From the NCBI GenBank assembly GCA_902490355.1, contig CABUDN010000146.1, forward strand, positions 1 through 6,034: a DNA stretch of 6,034 bases, in the 5' to 3' direction. The notes beneath the pieces were generated by a model, which made no database searches, had not been told where the DNA came from, and was given only the letters and a program-made list of their open reading frames with translations. The translations under genes and the position numbers were made by a program. The DNA comes from an uncultured Oscillibacter sp. (GTDB taxonomy: Bacteria; Bacillota; Clostridia; Oscillospirales; Oscillospiraceae). Shown one piece after another: positions 1 to 5,451 of this stretch; position 1 is the stretch's first letter; each line of letters starts with the position of its first letter.

Positions 1-7
1 GGAATGT

Positions 8-13
8 CTCCTT
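8..13 (-). promoter_or_regulatory. Ribosome binding site of a gene starting just left of the window
   Basis: On the minus strand this reads AAGGAG, a strong Shine-Dalgarno sequence, followed by seven bases before the window ends. A start codon would be expected at or just beyond the edge. The gene itself is not in the window, so its identity cannot be given; the promoter and operator at 39-102 clearly belong to it. Confidence 0.75.
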
Positions 14-38
14 ACACATGCAATCCCCCTCTTTTAAA

Positions 39-72
39 GTGACAGCTTGTCACAAAATGACAAGCTGTCATT
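39..72. promoter_or_regulatory. Double palindromic operator, TGACA-N3-TGTCA type
   Basis: Two palindromes lie side by side. Site A at 39-53 reads GTGACA-gct-TGTCAC and site B at 56-72 reads AATGACA-agc-TGTCATT. Together they also form a perfect 13-bp inverted repeat (40-52 and 58-70) around a 5-bp spacer. The transcription start predicted from the promoter at 74-102 falls near 67, inside site B, which is where a repressor would block initiation. Symmetric sites of this size suit dimeric repressors such as TetR or MarR types, but the family is inferred only. The pair would also fold as a hairpin in the leader RNA, so an RNA role cannot be excluded. The internal symmetry of each arm favours a DNA-binding protein. 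Confidence 0.7.
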
Positions 73-73
73 G

Positions 74-102
74 ATTATAAGAAAAACCACAGGACTTGTC
101 AA
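74..102 (-). promoter_or_regulatory. Perfect-consensus sigma-A promoter firing leftward
   Basis: On the minus strand the -35 box is TTGACA (97-102) and the -10 box is TATAAT (74-79), with a 17-bp spacer. Both hexamers match the housekeeping consensus exactly. A promoter this strong, with an operator directly downstream, suggests a gene that is held off by a repressor and highly expressed on release. It drives the gene beyond the left edge. Confidence 0.85.
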
Positions 103-153
103 TCGGTTTTATGCAAATATGGTGTTAATCATTTTAGGGCCTCCAAGCAGAAA

Positions 154-187
154 CCCCGCGCAAACCGACCGATCGGTTTGCGCGGGG
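154..187 (-). terminator. Rho-independent terminator of the LCP/SLH operon
   Basis: A perfect 15-bp stem (CCCCGCGCAAACCGA at 154-168 pairs with 173-187) closes a CCGA loop. It lies 9 bases past the stop codon of the SLH/transglutaminase gene. On the minus strand it is followed by TTTCTGCTT, a short and imperfect U-tract, so termination relies mainly on the long GC-rich stem. Confidence 0.8.
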
Positions 188-196
188 TAAATTCCA

Positions 197-1624
197 TTAC
201 CAGGCATGTGCCTGCCAGGATTCCTCCGGCGTCATGGCAAAATAATCATAGCTGATCTGGGAACCGCTGTCGCCCCAGGTGGTATCGATGTGAACCTGCT
301 GGCCGTCCAGCTCTGCCACCGTCCAGATATGTCCTTCATTCGACAGCGCAGTGCAGGAAATTCCCTCCAGTTTCAGCAGCAGGTTATACGCACCGGTATA
401 CCCGTCGCACACTGCCTTTCCGTTGCAGAAAAGGTTGTAGGCAATATGGCTCAAGGACTCATCCCCCGCGCCATAGTCATACACGCAGTTGTCACAGATC
501 CAGGTATAATATACCCGGGCCTTTTCCGTATCGGTCATGGACGCGGTCAGTTCCCCGCTCTCCCAAAGCTGGTCATGGACCGCAATAGCAGCCTCCATGG
601 TGGCCGTCCGATACTCTTCCAGCCGGCTGCCGGCTCCGCCGGCGGAAAAGGTCATCCGCAGGCGCCCGTCCGGCATAATGGCGCAGGACACGGTGTTATA
701 ACTCTGCTCGCAGTAGCTTTTCACTACGGCCAGCGCCTCCTGCATCTTCTGGCGGGCGCCGGTCATGGAAATATCCGGATAGGACAAGGTCAGCGTATGG
801 TCACCGGAAGAGAGCATATACCGCACACTCTCATCCATCTCCGCCTCCGTCTGCGGAGAGGCAATATACGTTCCCGGCTCCACCAGGCTGACCAATGTGG
901 TGCCCACGGCACTGTTGGCCAGAGGCACGTCCCACTCCAGGGTCAGCCGCAGATCGGGATCCAGCAGCCGCGTCAGCATAGCTGCCGCCGCGCCCCGGGT
1001 AATGGGCTGATCGGGGTAGAAGCTCCCCGTCTCATCACTGCCCTGGCTGATTCCCCAACGGTAGAGCAGCAAAATATCCTGATAATACGGTGTGTACTCC
1101 GTCACATCGGTAATGTACCGCCGGGAAGCATACCCTTCCGTCACCTGGGCGTCGTTGATCTTGGTCAGAACTCCCTCCGGCAGCGTATTGGCCAGCACAT
1201 GGGCCACCTGCGCCCGGGTCGCCGTAGTGGTCAGAAGGCCATCCAGCTCTGTTCCCAGAGCGCCTTCGGCCTGTAAGTAACGCAGATACGGTTCCGCCGC
1301 AGTCCCATCGCCGCCCTGGGCGGCCGCACCGGCCTCCGGATCCCCCGTACGGTACAGGCTGTGGATCCGTCCGGCAAAAATCACAATCTGCCCGACGGTC
1401 ATGGTATCTGTCAGGCCAAAGGTTCCGTCCCCTTTGCCCACGGTCAGCCCATATTCATACAGAGCCGTCACATTTTCATAAAACGGGCTGTCGGACGCCA
1501 AATCAGAAAACTCCCCGGCATAGGTACGGGTCCGGGTAAAGTTGTCCACCGTATTTTCCGCGGCCAGCGCCGACACCGTCATCAGTACACATGCCAATAT
1601 CAGCGCGGCAATCCGTTTTTTCAT
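197..1624 (-). CDS. Secreted SLH-domain protein with C-terminal transglutaminase-like domain
   Basis: A 475-aa exported surface protein. Residues 1-21 form a signal peptide (MKKR, a hydrophobic core, probable cleavage at ALA-A). SLH-like repeats cover about 38-90, 110-150 and 168-221. Their TRAE-type motifs read TVGQ (76-79), TRAQ (136-139) and TRGA (209-212), so the first has lost its Arg and the second is divergent. Residues 230-345 match nothing I recognise. About 365-475 is a transglutaminase/cysteine-protease-like domain with the expected triad Cys406 (KAVCDGY), His432 (GHIW) and Asp447 (HIDTTWGD). It ends in the usual H-x-W, so the domain looks complete. SLH repeats anchor proteins to wall-linked polymers; the catalytic domain could cross-link or cleave a surface substrate, which is unknown. 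The start has an AGGAG five bases upstream. It lies 27 bases behind the LCP gene, as second gene of that operon. Confidence 0.88.
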   Translation of the reverse strand: MKKRIAALILACVLMTVSALAAENTVDNFTRTRTYAGEFSDLASDSPFYENVTALYEYGLTVGKGDGTFGLTDTMTVGQIVIFAGRIHSLYRTGDPEAGAAAQGGDGTAAEPYLRYLQAEGALGTELDGLLTTTATRAQVAHVLANTLPEGVLTKINDAQVTEGYASRRYITDVTEYTPYYQDILLLYRWGISQGSDETGSFYPDQPITRGAAAAMLTRLLDPDLRLTLEWDVPLANSAVGTTLVSLVEPGTYIASPQTEAEMDESVRYMLSSGDHTLTLSYPDISMTGARQKMQEALAVVKSYCEQSYNTVSCAIMPDGRLRMTFSAGGAGSRLEEYRTATMEAAIAVHDQLWESGELTASMTDTEKARVYYTWICDNCVYDYGAGDESLSHIAYNLFCNGKAVCDGYTGAYNLLLKLEGISCTALSNEGHIWTVAELDGQQVHIDTTWGDSGSQISYDYFAMTPEESWQAHAW

Positions 1625-1651
1625 GGGTTCTCCTTTCTTTTCCCGGGATCC

Positions 1652-2638
1652 TTAATCCGGAATATTCAAATCCTCCGCCACCCGATCCTCTACATAGGGA
1701 TTGAGGTGCTCGTTTACCAATGTCAGGGTTTCTTCCTTATTCAAATAAATATAGGGGCTTTTCCACTCTCCGGGCAGAGTGGAGAAGGCCACGTTTTCTG
1801 CGCCGATGGAAATTGCCTTGCTGCCCAGCCATGCCAGATTTCCCAAGGTCAGATCCGTCTCAACATACTGCTGGAAGATCTTCACAAACTGATCCACCTT
1901 GGTGAGGTTGGACACCTGGAGCGTCTGCTGCGCCACCGCCTTCAAAAATGCCTGCTGCGTCTCCATCCGGGCAATGTCCTGAGAGGCATATCCCTCCCGG
2001 AACCGCACCACCTTGATGGCCTCTTCTCCGCTCAGGTGCTGCATGCCTGCCGGGATGTGGATATAAAGGTCCTGATAAGGGTCCTCGTAGTCCATATCAA
2101 TGGGAACATCAAAGTCCACGCCGCCGATGGCATCCACCAGAGCTACAAAGCCTTTCAAGTCCACTTGGACCGTATAGTCCACCGGAATTCCCAGCTGATC
2201 GCCGATCACATCCGCCAGCTTCTCAATGCCTCCGCTGCCAAACGCCGCATTGATTTTATGGCTCTTCCCATTCCAAACCGCCTTGGTATCCCGCGGAATG
2301 CTCACGCCATAGATGGAACCTTCTGCGGCATCCACGGCAACCAGAATGTTCGTGTCGCTGTTGCCGTTGCCGTCATCCACACCGGACACCAAAATCGTAT
2401 AGAAATCCGCCTTGCGTTCCTGATGAGACCGCAGGGCCTGCGCCGCCTCATCCTCCTGCGCTTGCCCCTGATCCTGTTGTTCCTCATCGGTCAGCTGCTC
2501 TTCAGCCTGGACCTGCTGCGGTTTTTCAAACAACAGGCAATGAATTCCGGCATATGCGGCAGCGGCGATCAGGATCACCGCCAGCACAATCCGGGCCGGA
2601 TTCCGGCGGCGGCGCTTACGGCGGACGCGATTTGGCAT
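1652..2638 (-). CDS. LytR-CpsA-Psr (LCP) family cell-wall polymer ligase
   Basis: A 328-aa type II membrane protein. A basic N-terminus (RVRRKRRRR) precedes one membrane helix at about 16-37, a Gln/Glu-rich linker to about 75, and an extracellular LCP domain at about 78-240. LCP enzymes transfer undecaprenyl-pyrophosphate-linked polymers such as teichoic acids or capsule onto peptidoglycan. Family motifs are visible: GVD...SDT (86-96, Asp95), SIPRDT (113-118, Arg116, Asp117), KIN at 128-130, and the pyrophosphate-site series Arg212, Arg214, Asp221, Arg224, Gln228. The usual Arg just after the GVD motif is missing (GVDDGNGNSDT). The ATG at 2638 is chosen because AAGGAG sits nine bases upstream; the frame could extend to a GTG at 2689, but that start has no good ribosome site. 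It is the first gene of an operon with the SLH protein. The polymer it handles cannot be deduced. Confidence 0.92.
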   Translation of the reverse strand: MPNRVRRKRRRRNPARIVLAVILIAAAAYAGIHCLLFEKPQQVQAEEQLTDEEQQDQGQAQEDEAAQALRSHQERKADFYTILVSGVDDGNGNSDTNILVAVDAAEGSIYGVSIPRDTKAVWNGKSHKINAAFGSGGIEKLADVIGDQLGIPVDYTVQVDLKGFVALVDAIGGVDFDVPIDMDYEDPYQDLYIHIPAGMQHLSGEEAIKVVRFREGYASQDIARMETQQAFLKAVAQQTLQVSNLTKVDQFVKIFQQYVETDLTLGNLAWLGSKAISIGAENVAFSTLPGEWKSPYIYLNKEETLTLVNEHLNPYVEDRVAEDLNIPD

Positions 2639-2647
2639 AAAAAAACA

Positions 2648-2653
2648 CTCCTT
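2648..2653 (-). promoter_or_regulatory. Ribosome binding site fixing the LCP start
   Basis: AAGGAG on the minus strand, nine bases (TG then seven T) before the ATG at 2638. It lies inside the 17-codon upstream extension, which argues that the extension is leader and not coding. A small 5-bp hairpin (2659-2663 with 2669-2673) lies just upstream in the leader. Confidence 0.8.
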
Positions 2654-2711
2654 GGATGCGCGGAAGGCCCGCGGCGATATCTTTTGCACGATTTACATAA
2701 AATCAACGCTT

Positions 2712-2740
2712 ATTATACGGCCACAAGGCGAAAAACGCAA
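2712..2740 (-). promoter_or_regulatory. Candidate sigma-A promoter of the LCP/SLH operon
   Basis: On the minus strand TTGCGT (2735-2740) and a perfect TATAAT (2712-2717) are separated by 17 bases. The -35 box matches only TTG, the -10 exactly. Transcription would start near 2705, leaving a leader of roughly 65 bases before the LCP ATG. It lies downstream of the terminator of the spoIIID unit, so the operon has its own start. Confidence 0.6.
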
Positions 2741-2767
2741 GCAAAACTTCCCTTTCCGCACGCCCGA

Positions 2768-2794
2768 AAAAATAGCGGCCAAGCCGCTATTTTT
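2768..2794 (-). terminator. Rho-independent terminator of the spoIIID unit
   Basis: AAAAATAGCGGC (2768-2779) pairs perfectly with GCCGCTATTTTT (2783-2794) around a CAA loop, and runs into a T-tract on the minus strand. The TAG stop codon of the 75-aa gene (2787-2789) is part of the stem. The core AGCGGCCAAGCCGCT is repeated exactly in the terminator at the right edge. Confidence 0.85.
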
Positions 2795-3014
2795 CAGGTG
2801 CCGACGCTGCCATCTGCTCCAGCAGGGACCGGATCTCCGCCAACAGCTGATTTTGATAAGACAGCGCGCAGCGAATATACTGCAGCGACGGGTCCGGACA
2901 CTGCATGGGCTCCGTCCCATCCACCGGGTGCGGCCAGCGCCGCATGGCCGGCTCGCTGGCCGCAGCATGCGCCGGCACCGTCCGCCGGTTCCGTCCACAA
3001 GAGTGATTTGCCAT
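2787..3014 (-). CDS. Uncharacterised 75-aa protein co-transcribed with spoIIID
   Basis: Not recognised by function. The 75-aa product has an Arg/Ala/Pro-rich first half (residues 1-35), probably disordered, and a second half (about 39-70) that looks helical and possibly coiled-coil: DPSLQYIRCALSYQNQLLAE followed by IRSLLEQM. It has three cysteines (6, 39, 49), no signal peptide and no membrane segment. The ATG at 3014 is chosen because GGAGG (3024-3028) lies nine bases upstream; a TTG at 3035 would extend it by seven residues. It begins 28 bases after the spoIIID stop and its own stop lies inside the terminator stem, so the two genes very likely share a transcript. That suggests a mother-cell sporulation role, which is inference from position only. 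An overlapping frame starting at 3030 is a weaker alternative. Confidence 0.65.
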   Translation of the reverse strand: MANHSCGRNRRTVPAHAAASEPAMRRWPHPVDGTEPMQCPDPSLQYIRCALSYQNQLLAEIRSLLEQMAASAPEK

Positions 3015-3042
3015 ATACCGATCCCTCCATCTCAAGATTTGT

Positions 3043-3294
3043 TCAGGCTCCGCGGTACTTGCGCCGGGTCGCGATCCCGCCCCGGATGTGCCGCTGGGCC
3101 TTGTTGACGTCCAGCACCTCCTTGACCTGCAGGTACAGCGCCCGATTGAACTGGGGCAGACGCTCGGAGATGTCCTTGTGGACGGTGGATTTACTGATGC
3201 CGAATTTCTGCGCGGCGGCGCGGACCGTGGTCCGGTTCTCTATGATGTAAAGAGCCAGGCGCTCGGCCCGCTCCTCCATATTTCCTTTCAACAC
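3043..3294 (-). CDS. spoIIID: Sporulation transcriptional regulator SpoIIID
   Basis: An 83-aa DNA-binding protein that, in Bacilli and Clostridia, switches mother-cell gene expression between the sigma-E and sigma-K stages. Recognition rests on the family hallmarks: YIIENRTTVR (16-25), the helix-turn-helix with FGISKSTVHKD (31-41) and ERLPQFN, the VKEVLD helix (57-62), and the C-terminal basic motif RHIRGGIATRRKY (68-80) that contacts DNA. Length is close to the 80-95 aa usual for the family. The start is ambiguous: GTG at 3294 has GGGGAG six bases upstream and gives the best match to family length; TTG at 3291 shares that site; ATG at 3279 has AAGGA only three bases upstream. It is the first gene of a unit with the 75-aa gene, behind a candidate sigma-E promoter. 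Confidence 0.95.
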   Translation of the reverse strand: MLKGNMEERAERLALYIIENRTTVRAAAQKFGISKSTVHKDISERLPQFNRALYLQVKEVLDVNKAQRHIRGGIATRRKYRGA

Positions 3295-3300
3295 ACAACA

Positions 3301-3306
3301 CTCCCC
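3301..3306 (-). promoter_or_regulatory. Ribosome binding site deciding the spoIIID start
   Basis: GGGGAG on the minus strand, six bases before the GTG at 3294 and nine before the TTG at 3291. It is better placed than the AAGGA (3283-3287) that would serve the ATG at 3279, so a non-ATG start is likely. Confidence 0.55.
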
Positions 3307-3321
3307 GCCTCTTGTTGGTCC

Positions 3322-3350
3322 ATCCTATGCGGCGCTTGGGCGGGATATGT
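3322..3350 (-). promoter_or_regulatory. Candidate sigma-E promoter of spoIIID
   Basis: On the minus strand ACATATC (3344-3350) and CATAGGAT (3322-3329) are 14 bases apart. The Bacillus sigma-E consensus is roughly KMATATT, 13-15 bases, CATACAMT, so the match is 5 of 7 and 6 of 8 with correct spacing. The -10 box ends 27 bases before the GTG start. spoIIID is a sigma-E gene in Bacillus, which makes this reading likely; no good sigma-A promoter was seen there. Confidence 0.55.
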
Positions 3351-3414
3351 GCACCCGGAGACGTTTCTCCCTGTTTGAAGGCGTATTTTGCAGCCCTTTC
3401 CTGTTAAATTCTGT

Positions 3415-3443
3415 TTGGTGCTTTCCGGAAAGCGTGCTATGAT
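3415..3443 (+). promoter_or_regulatory. Promoter of the nitroreductase unit with palindromic spacer
   Basis: TTGGTG (3415-3420) and TATGAT (3438-3443) are 17 bases apart. The spacer opens with a perfect 12-bp palindrome CTTTCCGGAAAG (3421-3432), and the -10 box lies in a second dyad GCTAT-g-ATAGC (3436-3446). Transcription would start about 30 bases before the ATG at 3481. A palindrome between the boxes is a common place for a repressor or redox-type regulator; the regulator is unknown. Confidence 0.65.
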
Positions 3444-3480
3444 AGCAATAACAAACCACACAGGAAAGGATGGGACTCCC

Positions 3481-4002
3481 ATGAACGAAACGCTCAAAAC
3501 CTTACAGGAGCGCCGGAGCATTCGCCGCTACTCCAAGCAGCAGGTGGACGAAGCAGCCCTGAACGCCATTCTGGAGGCCGGCACCTGGGCCCCCAGCGGT
3601 ATGGGGACACAGGCCAGTGTTCTGGTCGCCGTACAGGATCCGGAAACCATTTCCCTGATGTCCCGGCTGAATGCGCAGATCATGGGGCAGGATGGAACCG
3701 ACCCCTTCTATGGCGCGCCCACTGTGGTCGTCGTCCTGGCGGACGGGGAAAATCCCAACTGGCTCAAGGACGGCTCTCTCGTCATGGGCAACCTGATGAA
3801 TGCAGCCGCCTCCCTGGGAATCGGCTCCTGCTGGATCAACCGGGCCACGGAGCTGTTCGATCTGCCGGAAGGCCGGGAGCTGCTGGCCAAGTGGGGGCTG
3901 CCCGCAACCATGCGGGGCGTCGGAAACTGCATCCTGGGGTACGCGGACGGTCCCGCCCCCGCTCCCAAGCCCCGGAAACCCGGCCGCATTCTGCGGGTCT
4001 GA
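3481..4002 (+). CDS. Nitroreductase-family FMN-dependent oxidoreductase
   Basis: A 173-aa protein of the nitroreductase superfamily, cytoplasmic FMN enzymes that use NAD(P)H to reduce nitro compounds, quinones or related acceptors. Visible hallmarks are the N-terminal ERRSIRRYS (10-18), which contacts the FMN phosphate, WAPSGMGTQ (36-44) in the flavin site, the helix MNAAASLGIGSCWINR (106-121), and the C-terminal GNCILGYADG...PKPRK (148-166) typical of the family. There is no extra iron-sulfur domain, and the length is normal for the compact subgroup. The ATG at 3481 is preceded by AGGAAAGGA (3462-3470) ten bases upstream; the frame is open further upstream but with no better start. The next gene follows after 41 bases without a terminator, so the two are probably one operon. 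The substrate cannot be predicted. Confidence 0.93.
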   Translation: MNETLKTLQERRSIRRYSKQQVDEAALNAILEAGTWAPSGMGTQASVLVAVQDPETISLMSRLNAQIMGQDGTDPFYGAPTVVVVLADGENPNWLKDGSLVMGNLMNAAASLGIGSCWINRATELFDLPEGRELLAKWGLPATMRGVGNCILGYADGPAPAPKPRKPGRILRV

Positions 4003-4043
4003 TTTTCCCGAGAGATCAGCCGCAGCAAATCAGGGAGGATATT

Positions 4044-4310
4044 ATGGCACTGTTCGGCAAACGGGAAAAGGTGTTTGAGGTCTGGGGCGATGCCCCGCGG
4101 TGGAAAGCGGCCCGGGCCGCGCTCAAGCAGCAGGGAATCAAAATCATGGAAAGCGGGTTTTATGATACCGAAGCCCCCGTATGCGGCTGCGGCGCCAAGC
4201 TGGACCACCGGGACTTCGGTCCCAACGGCCGCATTGACCGCCACACCTATTACCTCTGCGTCCGGCCGGAGGACGTTCCGCGGGCAAAGGCCCTGCTGGA
4301 CGAGCTGTAA
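4044..4310 (+). CDS. Uncharacterised 88-aa protein with a Cys-x-Cys motif
   Basis: An 88-aa soluble protein whose function I do not recognise. It begins MALFGKREKVFEVWGD, then a helix (about 18-31, RWKAARAALKQQGI), then a middle with VCGCG (46-50) and LDHRDFGPNGRIDRH, and ends in a strand-helix YYLCVRPEDVPRAKALLDEL. The strand-helix-strand / strand-helix order, with the helix after the strand containing an A-x-x-L-L-x-x motif, resembles the small ferredoxin-like folds of DUF2007-type proteins; this is an impression of the pattern only. Three Cys (47, 49, 72) plus His residues could bind metal or be redox-active. A strong GGAGG (4034-4038) lies five bases before the ATG. It follows the nitroreductase gene by 41 bases and ends just before a strong terminator. 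Confidence 0.85.
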   Translation: MALFGKREKVFEVWGDAPRWKAARAALKQQGIKIMESGFYDTEAPVCGCGAKLDHRDFGPNGRIDRHTYYLCVRPEDVPRAKALLDEL

Positions 4311-4340
4311 ATCCCCGGCGCCCGTCCATCAGGCACAGTA

Positions 4341-4375
4341 AAAACCGGGAGGCCCCAGAAGGGCCTCCCGGTTTT
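4341..4375. terminator. Bidirectional terminator between convergent genes
   Basis: AAAACCGGGAGGCCC (4341-4355) pairs perfectly with 4361-4375 around a CAGAA loop, followed by TTTTTT on the plus strand and by a T-rich run on the minus strand. It lies between the 88-aa gene (plus) and the DUF4179-type gene (minus), so it can end transcription from both sides. Confidence 0.92.
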
Positions 4376-4395
4376 TTGATATTCGTCTCCTGCTC

Positions 4396-5451
4396 TCAGG
4401 CTTTCAGGGAAAACGCAATGCCGCCTACGCTGAGGCTCGCCATCTCTTCCACCGGGATGATCTGTGAAAAGACCGTTCCCTTGGAGCAGACCGTCGTGCC
4501 GTCCTGCGGGGACACGCTGCCGCCGGCCCCGGAGAAATCCACCACCGTGCCGTCCGTCTTGGTGAGGAGGATTTCCACATTCTCAAAATTCCGCTCCATC
4601 GCCGTCTGGTCCTCATCGTTCATCTGTCCGCTGCCGGAGTTGCTCCACTCCACTTCCTGATTGACGGTGTAGTCCACTTTGATGGCCACCGGAGAAAGGG
4701 TGATCTCATCAATGGTAAAGGTCATGCCGTTTTGCGCAAAGGTCTGGCCGCCGTCCAATGTGAACGCGCTGTCCTCATAGTCCAGGTCAAAACGGAACTT
4801 CCAATGTCCCTCCAGCACGGGAACGCTTTCTCCTTTGCCCTCGTCCCACCAGTACAGATTCTCAAACTCCGCCGTGGCCCCGGCACCGATCAGCTCCTGG
4901 TCCGAACTGACGGTCTGCACAATCTGAATGCGGTCGTCGCCGGGCACCTCGTCCACAAACCAGCTTCCGCCATGGCTGCCGCCCAGAATCTGAACATCGG
5001 TTCCGCCGCCGCGCACCAGCAAACTTTCAGCGCTGATTCCATCCGGCAGCAGGGCGGTCCCGTCATCCCGGCAAACCGTATAGACGATGGCCGCGTTGTA
5101 CCGATCACCCATTACGGCCTCAGCGGTAATGGTGATGCCGTTGTCCGTATCCGAGGCCCCCACCGGATAGCCGATTTTATCGATGATTTCGGTCTGGGCA
5201 CTGCTGGCGCCGAAAATCGGGCCCAGCACCTCCGCCGCCGAACGCAGCACGCCGCTGGCTCCCGCGCCCACTGCCAGCACCGCTGCCAGCGCCGCCGCGA
5301 TGACCGCCGTCCGCCACACGGGACGGTGATGCTTTTTCTGCGCCATCTGGGCCTGGGCAGCCTGAGCAGCCCGCGCCGCAATGGCCGCTTTTTGCTCCTG
5401 TGTAAAATGCAGGGCATCCAGTTCCTGCTGATAATCAAACTGTCTGTTCAT
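4396..5451 (-). CDS. DUF4179-type membrane protein, probable anti-sigma factor
   Basis: A 351-aa single-pass membrane protein. Residues 1-46 are cytoplasmic, with an Ala/Gln-rich helix (about 17-40) followed by KKHHRPVWR; a membrane helix lies at about 47-66; the rest is outside. The outer part starts with a domain resembling DUF4179 (about 70-180; note NGITITAEAVMGDRYNAAIV and RDDGT), and continues in a beta-rich region (about 215-350). Such proteins usually sit directly after an ECF sigma gene and hold the sigma factor at the membrane, although the short inner segment lacks an obvious zinc-type anti-sigma motif (HxxxCxxC). The ATG at 5451 has GGAGGAG six bases upstream. It overlaps the sigma gene by 17 bases, so translation is probably coupled. 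Ends 20 bases from a bidirectional terminator. Confidence 0.85.
   Translation of the reverse strand: MNRQFDYQQELDALHFTQEQKAAIAARAAQAAQAQMAQKKHHRPVWRTAVIAAALAAVLAVGAGASGVLRSAAEVLGPIFGASSAQTEIIDKIGYPVGASDTDNGITITAEAVMGDRYNAAIVYTVCRDDGTALLPDGISAESLLVRGGGTDVQILGGSHGGSWFVDEVPGDDRIQIVQTVSSDQELIGAGATAEFENLYWWDEGKGESVPVLEGHWKFRFDLDYEDSAFTLDGGQTFAQNGMTFTIDEITLSPVAIKVDYTVNQEVEWSNSGSGQMNDEDQTAMERNFENVEILLTKTDGTVVDFSGAGGSVSPQDGTTVCSKGTVFSQIIPVEEMASLSVGGIAFSLKA

Noticed and set aside
206..1276. Plus-strand open frame of 356 codons opposite the SLH gene
   Set aside because: Antisense to a gene with recognised domains, no ribosome site of note and no family resemblance.
1568..1624. Lipoprotein signal (Cys12) in the SLH protein
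   Set aside because: The hydrophobic stretch before Cys12 is too short and a good signal peptidase I site (ALA-A) follows at 19-22.
2639..2689. Upstream extension of the LCP gene to a GTG
   Set aside because: The extension contains the AAGGAG that serves the ATG at 2638 and adds residues unlike an LCP N-terminus.
2693..2998. Alternative 101-codon minus-strand frame over the 75-aa gene
   Set aside because: It reads through the terminator hairpin and has no suitable ribosome site or protein-like composition.
1361..3250. A long plus-strand open frame of 629 codons
   Set aside because: It runs antisense across the LCP gene, the 75-aa gene, most of spoIIID and part of the SLH gene, crosses two intergenic regions, and reads as low-complexity His/Arg/Pro/Gln protein. 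It is the mirror of codon bias on the minus strand.
3357..3370. Short inverted repeat GGAGA-cgtt-TCTCC in the spoIIID/nitroreductase gap
   Set aside because: Only five base pairs, not placed on a promoter or ribosome site; expected by chance.
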